From NCBI GenBank assembly GCA_946807835.1, contig OX327695.1, positions 22,674,501 through 22,738,500 of the forward strand: a stretch of DNA of 64,000 nt, written 5' to 3'. The position numbers and the translations under genes were made by a program. The stretch is from Ailanthus altissimus. Taxonomy: Eukaryota; Streptophyta; Magnoliopsida; Sapindales; Simaroubaceae. Within the stretch, counting starts at the first letter, position 1, and every line of letters starts with the position of its first letter. Shown here one piece after another: positions 39,973 through 51,900 of the stretch. The notes beneath the pieces are model-generated. The model searched no databases, was not told where the DNA came from, and worked only from the letters and a program-made list of their open reading frames with translations.

Positions 39973-42228
39973 TGATAAGGCGTAATTGTATAAACTATTT
40001 TATCTTCCTAACTTGATATTTGTTCAATTTATCTCAATAATTGGGCTATTTATGCATATTAATGTTGTTTTATAGGTTGAGGCATTATCGGAGCAAAAAT
40101 ACCGGAAAACGGACGCAAAATGGAGCATTAGAGATAAAAATACGAATGGAGGCACTGTTGCTACAGTGCCACTGTTGCTACAGTGCCACTGTTTGCTACA
40201 GTACAGCGCCGCGGCGCCAATTGCAGAAAGTGAGCGCCGCGGCGCTGAATTCTGGGCACTCCTTAAGGGCATTTTTATCCTCTTTTTGCAACCCTACCTA
40301 TATAAACACCCATTGTTTAGCCAAAGAGAAGAGAGGGGGAGTAGAGGCACGAAATTGAAAGGAGGAGAAGGCTTGAGCTCAAATTGAAGGAGAAGAAATG
40401 ATGTCTCCAAGGTTTCATGTGCATCATTGAAGACAATTGAAGAATTGAAACCTTGGAGACATCCCAAATTCGGTTTTCCATTTCCTTTTCTTTGTTTTTA
40501 TCCTTTGTTGTCATTTCAATTATGAATATTAGTTTTAATGAGATGTATCTATGGTTGGTTGGATAATTATAGTTATGGTTGGATTTTCATGTGATTAAAC
40601 TTGATTCCAAGGATTGATGTAGTTTTATTAATATTATGTTTGGATGATTTAGTATAAATTCGTGTAATTCATTTATGTTTCTTTATGCTTAATGCTTCCA
40701 ATTAATTGATAAATGAATTGGTTGTTGTGAATGTATGGATTTATGCTTGAAAGAGATTGATCCATTTATAGGATTTGGGAGAAACATAGCTTTAGGTTGC
40801 TATTGAGTTAAAAGGCCAATAACACCTAGGTAATCTTCATGATCTTCCTTAGGATTTGCATGAGGTGCACTCCAAGTGTTTGATTAAATGCGTGACAGGC
40901 GCAAACTCTTTGGGGTGTGCTATTATGCCTAGGGTTACATGTGGTGCTCTCCGTTTTAAAGTGTTTGATAAGCGTGACAAGCCAAACTCTTTAGGGTGTA
41001 TCATTATGTCTAGAATTTCATTTGATGAAGTGACAGTGATAATGAAATTAATCCTTGGGGTAGTCATTTAAGGGTAGCTTAATGCGTGTATATATAACAG
41101 GTTAGATAGACATATCAACTTGACTATGTATGCATAGTATCTCATTCGAACTCGAAAGATGGAATGAGATTAGTCTTAAGCCCTTGATTAATGAATTGAA
41201 CAAATTTGCTAAAGAAGAAGAACATAGGAAGAATAGAATGAAATCAATGCCTTAGGATCCCATTTGTATAGAATTCGCCATATCGCAAGATTATCATTTT
41301 GTTGTAGATTGTAGGTTCTAGGCCTTAATGGAACTTTATTGAACTTTATGTGTTGAAGTTGTTATGTGATTAATAGTTATCTTGTGTTATTCGTTTATGC
41401 TTTTTATGCGCTTCATGCTTCTAATTGCATTGAAAAATGGATTGGATGAATTAAACATTTGGGTTATGTGCTTGACAAAGTTTAATCCATATGTCGATCT
41501 TAAAAAGCATAGCTTTGAGTTTGTTAAGTTGAGAGACTAATGAACTTAGGTAATCATCATGATCTTCCTTAGGATTTGTATGAGGTGCATTCCAAGTGTT
41601 TGATTAAATGCGTGACAGGCGCAAACTCTTTGGGGTGTGCTATTATGCCTAGAATTACATGTGGTGCTCTCCGTTTTAAAGTGTTTGATAAGCGTGACAG
41701 GCCAAACTCTTTAGGGTGTGTCATTATGTCTAGAATTTCATTTGATGAAGTGACAGTGATAATGAAATTAATCCTTGGGGTAGTCATTTATGGGTTGCGT
41801 AATGCATGTTTATGTAAACAAGTTAGATAGACATATCAACTTGAATATATATGCATAGTATCTCATTCGCACTCGAAAGATGGAATGAGATTAATCATAC
41901 ACCCTGGATTAATGAATGCATAAATTGGTTGTTGATTACTAATGACAAAGACCATAGGAACAATATAGAGAAATCAAGTCTCTAGAGCCCCATTGCCATA
42001 GATATCTCTTTTCCTTTATTTATCTAGCTAATTAGATTTTAGTTGCTTTTAATTCAATAACTCACCTTGCCATTTAGATTAGCCTAAATAAAGTTAGGTT
42101 GCCAACATCGTAGTACTTAGCATTAATTTAGGACACAATCCTCGTGGGAACGATACTCTACACATCACTTTATTACTTGTTGCGATACGTGCACTTGCGT
42201 TAGTTTGTGTTATAGAAATCACACAACA
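39973..42228 (+). mobile_element. Family G element, 5' LTR (2.26 kb)
   Basis: The LTR starts TGATAAGGCGTAATTG and ends TCACACAACA. ATTGT precedes it (39968-39972) and ATTGT follows the second LTR (43700-43704), forming a 5-bp TSD for the pair. U3 contains three copies of a 17-bp palindromic unit built on CACTGTTGCTACAGTG (40152-40204), then GCGCCGCGGCGCC. A TATA box, CTATATAAAC, lies at about 40298. An exact 720-bp offset duplication lies in its middle. Short frames here, such as 40041-40358, are LTR by-products. Confidence 0.85.
40827..41791 (+). repeat. 720-bp-offset duplication inside the 5' LTR
   Basis: The block 40827-41071 is repeated at 41547-41791 with only scattered substitutions and no change of register. 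Weaker similarity extends on both sides, through the GGTTAGATAGACATATCAAC and GCATAGTATCTCATTCG phrases. The whole duplicated unit is therefore about 720 bp. The LTR at 42331-43699 does not show it. Mirror-image short frames on both strands arise from this duplication. Confidence 0.9.
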
Positions 42229-42330
42229 AGTTTGTGCACTTAAATACTTTTTATGGTTTGTTTTCATTGTTAGTGTGGTATGTGTGCCTTTTTACTCGAG
42301 GACGAGCAAGTATTTAAGTTTGGGGGTATT
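42229..42330 (+). mobile_element. 102-bp residual interior with polypurine tract
   Basis: Only 102 bp separate the two LTRs. They contain CTCGAGGACGAGCAAG and TTTAAGTTTGGGGG immediately before the second TGATAAG. The GAGGACGAGCAA and AAGTTTGGGGG pair is a familiar 3' internal signature of plant Gypsy elements (Tat/Athila side), where the G-rich tract primes plus-strand synthesis. The primer-binding site and all coding sequence are gone. Confidence 0.8.
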
Positions 42331-43699
42331 TGATAAGGCGTAATTGTATAAACTATTTTATCTTCCTAACTTGATATTTGTTCAATTTATCTCAATAATT
42401 TGGCTATTTATGCATCGTTGTATTGCTTTAAAGGTTTAATCATTATCGGAGCAAAAATACCGGAAAACGGACGCAAATCGGAGCATTAGAGATAAAAATA
42501 CAAATGGAGGCACTGTTGCTACAGTACACTGCTACAGTACCACTGTTGCTACAGTGCAGTGCCGCAGCACTGGATTTCAGCGCCGCGGCGCCGATTGCAG
42601 AAAGTGAGCGCCGCAGCGCCAAATCGCAGTGCCGCGGCGCCGGGACCTGGACAACAAATTGTGACAGGTTCCTGAAAATCAGGAAACCCAAAAGCAGCCC
42701 AAAATGCGCCCTAATTCCGTGCTCTTACCTATTTATTTGCTCAAAACTTACATTTTGAGGAGGACTCCAGCTGGGACAGCAGCTGGAAACACAAAGAAAC
42801 ACCTAACTTCTAAGTTTGAAGAAATCAAAGAGGGAAGCAAGCTTCAACAACAAAGGCATTTGACAGGGATGTCTTCTTTGCTTTGATTCTTTACTTGTTG
42901 TAAGATGTTTAGTTTACATGTATTGATGGAATTAGCTTCAAGATTGTGTAGTTTAATGATGAGCTAATTTCATTCATCTAGGATTACATCCTTGAACTCA
43001 TTATGTGATTGATTTTAGTTCTCTCTTTTATGGTATTAATTCAGCTTTTGATATATTCATTGTGCTTGTGCTTAATGCTATTTGATTACTTGGCCAGTGG
43101 TTAAATTGATCTAGAAATGCTTAAATAAACTTGACAAAGGCATTTAGGTACTTAGTCTTAAGCATATTGATGCATGATCATAGTGTAGTACACTTGAGTT
43201 TCATATGAGATAGACATATACTCATAAGGCATGTATGGCTCATAAAACTTGTGCTTAATGAATTTTGTTCAATTTATTTATCATAGACATATAGATATTT
43301 GATTGGATGGAATAGATTCACTTGACCTGCAAAAGAGGCTTGTGATGTGTTGAGTGTTTTGGTCAATATATCAAGTTGAGAACCAATAAACATCAAAGAG
43401 ATTCTGCTGAATTTATTTGCATAATGGGGGATAGTTTGTAATCCTAGGATTTTTCATATTGAATATAATTTATTGGTAATTTAGTTTATCACTTAGCATA
43501 ATTAAGTTATTCTTTTACTTGAGTAGTTTAATCATCATACATTAAATCATTTTCTGGATAATAGTAGAAAGACACCATTTCGGTACTTAAACTAGAAAAG
43601 ATAAATCATTCTCTGTGGGATCGACACTTTTCTCATCATATATTACTTATTGCGACAACGTGCACTTGCGCTAATTTGTGTTATAGAAAACACACAACA
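42331..43699 (+). mobile_element. Family G element, 3' LTR (1.37 kb)
   Basis: The first 100 bp (TGATAAGGCGTAATTG onward) are nearly identical to the 5' LTR. The U3 module has CACTGTTGCTACAG units and GCGCCGCGGCGCCG (42515-42650). The end reads GCACTTGCGCTAATTTGTG and then ACACACAACA. The middle (about 42700-43600) does not follow the 5' LTR but matches the fragment at 38690-39455. The TSD ATTGT follows at 43700-43704. Confidence 0.82.
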
Positions 43700-43704
43700 A
43701 TTGT

Positions 43705-44829
43705 ATACATCCAAATTAAACACAATTAATCCAAAAACACAACAAATTATTATATAATTGAGTAAAGAACAATTCTCAATTCAAAAATTATTTTTCACTT
43801 ATTCTAAAGTAAAACATTGATAAAATTAGTTAATCACTTACACTTCTCATAATCTTTAAACCATTATCAATCTTCTTTTTATCTCTGTAACAAAACTAAA
43901 TGAAGAATCATTATTATCTTTAAAGGCCAACCTATTTCATTGAGATCAACACCGAAATCTTACATTGAATAATAATAATTTGATTAAAAACAAAAAATTT
44001 AACCAATATATAAACATCCAAACCTACTTGCTCCCCTCTTCGAATACCTAGATGAGTTTGCTCCATCAATTCTCCTCCTCTTTTCTCTTTAGTCGTCAGT
44101 ATCAAAGGCAATGAGGATGGGAGAAAATGAATTTATTGTCAAGTAGAAAATGTTAACAAAGAGAATGTAAATTCAAACAAACTAGAGGTGCCAAAGCTTA
44201 ATATAGAGCCATAACAAATGGAGTGGAAGAAAAAGAGTGGAGGCATTGCCTACCCCTACTGTTGCCACCACCGTACCACTATCACCATAACTCTTCCCTC
44301 TTCCACCACCTCCATACCCATCACCACCACCACAGCCTTAGTCTTTGTGCTTACCATTGTGTTAGCATGCCTATCGAAAGGATTAATTTTTAAAGAATTT
44401 TCCTGAGTAAACCAATAGGTCCATTTCAAACTCAGTACAACTCTTCAAAGTCACGACTCGACAATCTTGTAGCACAAGTTCAAAGCATTCAAAGTCTGAC
44501 ACTGAGTCTATGCCTTTCATGTGTCTGACCATTTCATATAGCTTGCAAACAATGTTACAAGGAAATTCTATCCACTCGGGACCACCGTGAAGTCTTCCTA
44601 AAAAAGTTATTTCATTTTCTTTTTTAATTCATGGGTAAGCAACTGATTTAGGACATTTGGCAACTAATTTAAATGGATAAAAGGCATTTGGCAACTGATT
44701 TGGAGTTGTTTAGTTATAATTACCATGTGTTCTTTTTCCTTCACGTCACTTGTCATTTTGACTTGACATATTTTTTATTAATTTAATAAAGTGAGATGAA
44801 ATGGCTTTAATGCCCTTCTCCTATTAACT
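43705..44829. other. Sequence between LTR element and inverted repeat, no gene
   Basis: A 62-codon frame at 44218-44406 encodes Thr/Ser/Pro-rich low-complexity residues from a CCA/TCA-rich stretch; I do not accept it as a gene. CATTTGGCAACTGATTT-like text is repeated at about 44640-44700. No other structure is seen. Confidence 0.45.
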
Positions 44830-44989
44830 TTTACAAAAGATTCTCTAACAGTTGGGCATCGATGAGATTTTTCTAAACGTTTGGGTATTATTAACAGAAT
44901 TTAAAACTCATGAGTACTTTTGTAATTAAGCTTTACCTCGAGAGTATTCATGATAATAACCTTAAACATTATTAAAAAATTAACATTCA

Positions 44990-45570
44990 ACAAGTTAAAA
45001 AAAAAGTTAAAGAAATAGTGTCTTGAAATCTTCATCTTCTCTCTCTTTCTTATTGTGAAAGTCTCATATTCTTTAATCTTTTAAAGTCTCTCTAAACCCC
45101 AAGTTTTTTCTCTTTTTCGTGCTTTCTTGTGGTGTCTTCTTGGTTGTTAAAATAAATTTTTTTGGTCTTCTATTTATACGCATATATTTTTAAATTAGAG
45201 CAAAATATCAAATATAAGTCAGATTAGTTTTCCTTTTTCAATGCCCAACGCTGACACTATTTAAAAATATACTATTTAGAGGTTACTATTCACACCGCAA
45301 CCTTGGCTTTCTAGCACAGTGGTGCTCACATTCTACCCATCCTAGTGTTGCGGTGCTGAGCACTATAATAATTTTATTATAAGGGTTATTACTTAAATTT
45401 GACAGTTTTACTTCTTTTTCTTATATTTTCATCTCAAATAGCTCCAATGACATCAAACCTACAAAATTATAATCAAGAACATAAGAAGTCTAATATTCAT
45501 GCTTAAAATGAAAAAAAAAATACTAAGTTTAAGGAAGCAAAAATAATAAGTATAAAATATGCCTATTACA
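44990..45570 (-). mobile_element. Family G LTR fragment (start half)
   Basis: In minus sense it begins TGTAATAGGCATATTTTATA, near to the TGATAAG-type start of this LTR class. It continues through GAGCTATTTGRGATGAAAAT, also present in the solo LTR at 14943-17073. A degenerate GC module (about 45290-45365) and a leader rich in TCTC follow. It stops where the inverted repeat begins at about 44985, so it is truncated. Confidence 0.6.
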
Positions 45571-45575
45571 AGTCC

Positions 45576-45775
45576 ATTTTAAGATGTTTGTATCTGACCA
45601 GGGTGGTTAATTAGACCAAAGAGGGTATTAATACCAAGGGATTCTCTGACAAGATAAGGATTACAAGCTAGATATTTATGTATGACTAGGGTGGTCGATT
45701 AGATCTTAGACGATATTGATACCAAAGGCTTCTATGATAAGATAAGGACTACAAACTAGCTTATGGACATCTATG
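45576..45775. repeat. Tandem duplication of about 105 bp
   Basis: Two adjoining units share GACYAGGGTGGTYRATTAGA, GATACCAA (or AATACCAA) and GATAAGATAAGGAYTACAA. It is non-coding. Confidence 0.75.
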
Positions 45776-48262
45776 TACTCTTGTAATATATGGGCTACCG
45801 CTTATTGGCTGGGCTATGATAAGGCTTTATGGGCTACATCATATAAACTAGGCTTTGTAGTAATTAGACCTTTAGGCTAAAATCTTGGGGAGAATATGGG
45901 TCTCTCAAATTTTAGTGTTGATTTACCAATAAAAGAAACTTTATAATTATAATTCATTGGATTAGGTAGTCTTCGAAGTATCTTTTAATATAAACGACCA
46001 GGGCTCTTAGTCTAATAGTTTAACGAGGTGCTCAAGATCATGTACCATATTTTCGGAGGTGGATCAATGCACTGAACAGCTATATACAAAAGAAGTAGGA
46101 TTTTTGTTAAAGATTACAAAAGGTCTTTTGAGGTTACAAAGACTTGAGAGTTTTAGGTTTACAAAGACTTATGATTAGAATATATATATATATATATATA
46201 TGTAGCTATTTTTTTTTCAAAGGAAAATAAACAAAAACTTCATTATTTTGGTATTGTTGTACAAAAATCAATAAAATACTCAGGTCTAAACCTATATACA
46301 TGACTAGGTATGTCAAATAGGTAAGACATGTGGACTTAAGCCACTTTATAAGACTTAATTTATAAGTCATATTTGATATGTATAAGGTTGTACTAAATAA
46401 GACCTAAAATGTAATAAAAAAAAAAAAAAACTCTAGTCTAAGACTCATTTGGGGGAAAGTTAACCCAAGTAAGAGTATACCTATGTGACTAAACTAATGG
46501 AGAAATACAAATCTAATAAAATAGTTTTTGACCCTTAGAGTCCTATAACTAAAAGGATTAATTACTTATCCATTAAGATAAGTAATTAGCTCATTAGGAT
46601 TTTATTCAAAATAAAACTTACTATTTACTTCTTTTTATATATTAAATTCATTTTCCTCTTCTAACTAGTGTAAAACTATTAAATAATTAATATTCTAAAA
46701 AAATTAGGAGTCAAGCAAATAATTTTAAACTAATACAAACCCTAATCCTATAAAGCACTTAAATTCTTGCAAAAGAAATTATTCAACAACCATTCAACTG
46801 TTATACACTTATTTACGCTCTCTTTGGTATTTTTCTTCAACATTACTCATAATTCAATATCTTTTGCAAGAGATTTGCAGTGCCTACAATACTTAGAAAT
46901 CAACCTTAAAAACCCTATGAAGGATTTAAGAGAAAAATTCCCTTAAATACTTAAAATAGAGTTTGCTTCAGTCTAAAATTGGAGCCTTGTTCAATGTGCA
47001 AGATAGATCCCAAAAAATACCAAATCTCTCATAACAATATTTGTATACCCTTTTGATTGTGTTTCTCAATTATTTATTATAAACTTAATTCTCACACCTC
47101 TCATAATTTAAGATCGAATTTATTCGGTTATCAAGTTTATCCAAAATTGCCTATGGGCCTTATTCTTAAACTCAACCAACTCGAAGAAACTGAGATCCAA
47201 TGATTAAGCTCAAGTCAACTCGCTCTTATAGCCTACCATGTTACTTCATATCACTGCAGTAAATGATATCTTGTCATATAGTGGTCTCAAGAATTTCATC
47301 TAAATATTTGGTGTGCTTTTATTCTAAATCTAAATGATGTTAATTATTTACTCATTTGAATGTATATATAATATATAGAGGAAATGTGGTCTAAAAAATT
47401 TGATTCAATAGATAGAGAATTATAAATTTACGTCTCACTTTAAATGAAAATTTCAAGTTGTAATCCTATGATAAATATTCTTCATATGTTCCAATGATGA
47501 TTTTCAAAAGGGTGGTAATATTTTCACTCCATATTTTGTATAATAACAATCTAGTTATTAATATATCCCGTTAAAAGTTTAAATATTATAAATAAACTTC
47601 AAATATTCTTAAAATGCTCCTACTATTTAACATTTATAATGATTTTTTTCTTTTTATTTTTATTTTTTTAATCACCATTGCTTCTAAATATATAAGAAAC
47701 ATCTTTCACATAAAATCATAACCTTAGAAAAAAAATACATAATTTATTTTTTCTTTTCAAATTATTTCTACTGCACATCTTATCCTTTCAATTTAAAATA
47801 GTTTATATATTTAAAAATTATTTTAATTCAAAAAGAGTACATGGTGCATACATAAAAGCTAAGATTTAGATGATTTAAATATTTCTTAACTTAATAATTA
47901 TTGATTGAGTATTTTTTATTTCGTTAATTATTCACTCAAAAATAAACTGGTAAATATATATATATATATATATAAAGATAGGGTATGATTACACAAAATA
48001 CGGGAGAAATTATAATCACCATTTTTTCTTTTCAAAATTGACCCAAAACAAACCACCTTCATTTGTTCGAAGGAGTAGAGCTAGTTAACTTAAACCTTGC
48101 ATTTTTCTTATCAACCCCCAATTTTAATGTATGATTATTAGAACTTTTAAGAATTATCAAAATATTAATTTGACGCTCTTAATTTTAAAATTTAATTCAA
48201 TAGATAGAGATATAATTTTTTATTACCTTTTTTTTTGTTTAATATATTTACAACACAACCAC
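45776..48262. other. AT-rich intergenic region, nothing recognised
   Basis: There are (AT)n runs at about 46180-46202 and 47957-47975 and many poly(T) tracts. No gene, TIR or LTR edge could be supported. Confidence 0.55.
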
Positions 48263-48345
48263 GATGAGGGATTCGAACCCCCAACCTAATAGTCGGGGGG
48301 TGAGCTTTGAAGTGCCAACTAATTCGGCTGGCACCCTAAGCTCAT
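48263..48345 (-). mobile_element. tRNA-derived SINE head
   Basis: In minus sense the sequence has an A-box-like GCCGAATTAGTTGGCA, then, about 35 nt on, GGGGGTTCGAATCCC, a perfect B box. The spacing is tRNA-like, but the outer arms do not pair as an acceptor stem, so it is not a tRNA gene. SINEs of plants keep precisely this pair of polymerase III boxes. The tail and TSD were not identified. Confidence 0.5.
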
Positions 48346-49391
48346 AATTGTTCATTATCTTTTTTTCGACTTCAAATTCCACTTTTCATATCAAGATGCA
48401 AGAAACCAACATCTCCTCATTCATCTCTCCTCCAACTTTCTCTATAATAATTCATTAGAAAAACTATCTATAAACTTACTAACTTTCAACCAATTAATGA
48501 AGGATTAGTGGATATTGTTGTAATTTCATTCACTGTTACTGCAAAGTGCAAAACCAAAAACTTTCCTCCATAGTTCAAATTGCCGCAAACACCCTTCTTA
48601 ACAAATTTCTCCCCTATGGAGCAATGAAATTATAAATTTTTGTTGTTTTAGTAAAACCCTTTTTTTTAACATAAAGGAATGAGAATTTAATTTTGAGGTC
48701 TCCATTAAAGCGAAGATAAATATACTTTCAACTCTTTACCACTAACCTGTTAACACTAATACTTTAGTATTTTTTTTTTGACAAAAAATTTTACCCGTTT
48801 TAAATTTTTTTTTCTAATATGGGAAGAGGGAATTAAAATATAAGATCTATGCTTTAATAAAATTATGTATTGTAAACCTTTTACTATTAGACCATTCAAG
48901 TAAGTAAACTTAAGTAAAAAAAAATTATATTAAAAAATCGTGAGTAACTCTAGTAGTCTTTAAGAAAAACAAAAGGATTGAGAGGCTTAAAGTTTTAGAG
49001 TAAGCACAATGTTCAGTTTGCATTATTAATACTCTTATAATTATAAAATCAGGAGAAAATAAAACAGAAAATATTGTATTGCATGAGATTTTGATCAATT
49101 TTAGTGATACTGATTCTTTTCTTAAAAATTAAATATATAAAAATTGGGTGTTAAAGATACAGAACTTTTGAAGCCACCTTAAGAGTGAACTATATTGTCT
49201 TGGTTTGAAGATAAAATTATAATTAAAATAAAAATAATATTGGGGTCTGATAAGATAAAGGTGGGGGTTGAATAGTATCACTCCATCCACAGTCCACAAA
49301 AACTCAACACCTTGATTGTTGCAACCCATGTAAGTGTTTGGGCTGTGTCCAGTATGATTACAAGAAAGAACGACGCTACGATCCAATCAAA
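48346..49391. other. Intergenic region upstream of the centrin locus
   Basis: This is AT-rich sequence without a supported gene. A minus-strand frame of 85 codons (49129-49386) has no motif. Confidence 0.5.
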
Positions 49392-49409
49392 GCCCATAAG
49401 GGCCCATGA
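49392..49409 (+). promoter_or_regulatory. Paired site II (TCP-type) elements in the centrin promoter
   Basis: GCCCATAAGGGCCCATG contains two GCCCA cores, 125-140 bp upstream of the centrin ATG. Site II elements (GGCCCA/TGGGCC) bind TCP factors and are typical of promoters of plant cell-cycle and housekeeping genes, which fits a centrin. No TATA box is obvious nearby, as is common for such promoters. Confidence 0.5.
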
Positions 49410-49533
49410 GCAAACAAACCAAAGCTAATAGACACGCCAATAATACTCGGCCAAGTTAAGAAAATACGGTGAATTTGAGTCGTCTTTCGTTTACGTTCCT
49501 TTGAGGATTTCTCTTATCGACTCGACCAAGCAA

Positions 49534-51790
49534 ATGGTACGCTTTGTTCATTTGAAACCCATAATTTAGTTATATGCTTTATTACTTTAGAAATGGTAAT
49601 GAGTTTTCTTTTCTTCAGTAATTTATAATTTCTATTTCATTCTCTTTCTTTTAATATTTTGTATATTATAATTATGTGGATTGCAGTTTCTGTTTTTTTT
49701 CCTAGTTGAAATTTGTTTGAGAAAATTTTAATTAATCATATAAATTATGATTAAAACAAGATTGAGACCCCAATACTGAAGATCTTCTTGGGGGTTTAAG
49801 TTCCTTTCCGTTTTTCAAAACCGTATGCATTATTTTTCTTATGTTTCAATATAATGTTCGAGGAGAATAGATCTTGCTCTTAGCTAATTAAAGTTGCATC
49901 CATTTTGTTGTTGTCAAAAGTGTGAAGAACTTGGTTTTATTATGAGTGTGCTTTTGAATAATGCTCTGGCTGCCTAGGAATCCTGAGTACAGTTGAAGTT
50001 TAGCACATCCTGTTGAGATATATGGCTTTTATAATATATTAGGAAAAAATTGTGGTCAATTATTTAAGTGCAACATGTTGTTTGTGGAGGATCACAGGGC
50101 ATTTAAAATTAATGGGTTGACAACTCTGTGGGACTTGGATCATTATTTGTCATGTGTGTTATTTTTATATATCATTTTGTTTTTGTAATTCATGGGTTAA
50201 CTTCTATCATTGATTTTCGTTTCATATTTTCATTTTCTAATGTGGATAAAGGTTGTGTTTTTCTTTGAACTGCATTTTGTGGCAGTGTATCTTAGTGAAA
50301 TTGCAATGACCTTGGTAGGCAAGTCTCTACAGGGGGACATCACTTAGGAAAGAGAAACCTAGAGGACAACATCATGGGTTATCAGCACAGAAAAGGCAGG
50401 AGATTAAAGAAGCATTTGAATTATCTGACACTGATGGGTCAGGTATTGAAGTGATCTATTGTTCAGTGTCTTTCCTGAATGCATGGCCAATTTAATTAAG
50501 TTGGTATTTTGACTATTTTGTTTATGTACTATTGATGCCAAAGAGCTGAATGTTGCCATGAGGTGGATATTACATTGGATGTGATAAGTATACTTTATGC
50601 TGACTAGTAATGAAATGTTAAAATTTAACTTTTCTTATGACAGGGCCCTTGGTTTTGAGATGACAGAAGAGGTATCTTCTAATTATAAGACAGCTCCTGG
50701 TTCAACATTATTTTCTAATTACGCATTTAAATTGTGTTTTTCCCAGCATGGTTACAAGTGGAGATTTTCCCTTGTGTAGAATTGTACTCGTATGTCCTTG
50801 TGTGGCTAAACATACTGAACTTCTGTGTCATTTCAGCAAATCAACCAAATGATTGCAGATGTAGACAAGGATGGAAGTGGGGCAATTGATTTTGATGAAT
50901 TTGTACATATGATGACAACTAAGATTGGAGAAAGGGATTCTAAGGAAGAGCTCATGAAAGCATTCCATATCATTGACCAAGATAACAATGTCAGTTCTGT
51001 TTATTTAGACCTTGGGTTTGTACTTAGCATTTTGTTCTGCTAAAGATATCAAGCTAATTGCAAAGGAGCTGGGTGAAAACTTCACTGACCGAGAGATTGA
51101 TGAGATGATTGAGGAAGCAGACAACGATCGTAAGTTAACCTCTTATCTAGATGACATGCCACATTAGGAATTTAATTTACCTCTGATTTTCTAGCCAAAC
51201 CTGTTGCTCTTTTTTCAGTTACCTTGCCTGTGCAAATTGACTATCAGAGTGTTGTCTCTTTATCAGATCAAATTCTGTATTTCATACTGTGATTTTGACT
51301 ATTGTTCAATTCCCGGTTTTTCAAATTTAAAAGTTGTCATGTTAAAGCCAGGCTTCTCTATTGCCATGGCTATTAGTTTACATGCAGACTGAGTGGCAAA
51401 TTATTGGAATAATATGGAATATGATGCTGGCTTGTTGAATCATGTTGGGAGGGTAAAGTCCAAAAAGTGTTTGATCTGAGCCTCCTCAGCCATTTGTGAC
51501 TATGTAAATTTTTAATAGCTAATGTGGTTCTCACGGAGGCATGCCAACATTGTTCATGTCCTACAGAACAAATTGTATGCAGAGGAAACTTTTGAACGTT
51601 AATTTGCACCTCTTGTTTCTTTTTCTTGTATTGTTAATTTTTTGAATATTTAGATTTTTTATCTTGTCTGCTCTATTGTAGTGTATTGCTTGCTAATTGT
51701 CATGAATGTTTCATGAAATATATAGATGATGGAGAACTGAACGCTGAAGAGTTCATTAGGATGATGAAGCGAACTACATTCGGGTACTAG
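49534..51790 (+). pseudogene. Centrin (caltractin), EF-hand protein; probably a pseudogene
   Basis: Exon 1 ends with the ATG itself (49534-49536, followed by GT). Exon 2 (50319-50442) gives ASLYRGTSLRKEKPRG, GLSAQKRQEIKEAFEL and SDTDGSG. Exon 3 (50526-50562) gives TIDAKELNVAM, exon 4 (50644-50671) ALGFEMTEE. Exon 5 (50837-50989) gives [20 protein letters not shown], then [12 protein letters not shown] and IIDQDNN. Exon 6 (about 51036-51129) gives [20 protein letters not shown]. Exon 7 (51726-51790) gives HDGELNAEEFIRMMKRTTFG and Y. This is a plant centrin, a calcium-binding protein of microtubule organisation and nuclear roles. Two lesions are seen. The acceptor before exon 3 reads AT instead of AG. 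Between exons 5 and 6 the start of EF-hand 3's second half (GKI) is lost, leaving an impossible 38-bp intron. EF-hands 2 and 4 look intact. Confidence 0.82.
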
Positions 51791-51900
51791 AGATCCGAAA
51801 AATGCTAAAGAAGAAAGGGATCATTCCTAGTTGTAGAATATTTGTAACGTGGAAAAGCAAATATTGTGACTAGATAAATTATGATTTGGCTAGATATTTG

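Larger units (their letters stand above)
39456..44985. mobile_element. Candidate TIR (Mutator-like) element hosting an LTR element
   Basis: The segment at 39456-39600 reappears inverted at 44830-44985. The left reads GTTATTATCATGAATACCC and the right, reverse complemented, GTTATTATCATGAATACTC. They go on in parallel through CTCGAG, then GGYAAARCYTAATT-like text. AATAATACCMAAMRTTTAGA and AGAATCTTTYGTRAAAGTTA also match. Inside lies the 3.7-kb LTR-LTR element at 39973-43699, so without it the host element would be about 1.8 kb. No transposase is present. TSDs are not certain (TTAAA near both ends). It could also be two inverted copies of another repeat. Confidence 0.5.

Noticed and set aside
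40041..40358. 105-codon frame rich in Cys and Ala
   Set aside because: It lies entirely in the U3 of an LTR and is driven by the repeated CACTGTTGCTACAGTG units.
40827..41791. A pair of small conserved genes on both strands suggested by mirrored frames
   Set aside because: The frames are duplicated because the DNA is duplicated inside an LTR; they open on both strands and carry no motif.
44218..44406. Thr/Ser/Pro-rich 62-codon frame
   Set aside because: It is produced by a CCA/TCA-rich low-complexity stretch, with no signal peptide of normal form and no continuation.
48263..48345. A tRNA gene on the minus strand
   Set aside because: A and B boxes are present, but the ends do not pair as an acceptor stem and the variable parts do not fold as a tRNA; a SINE head fits better.
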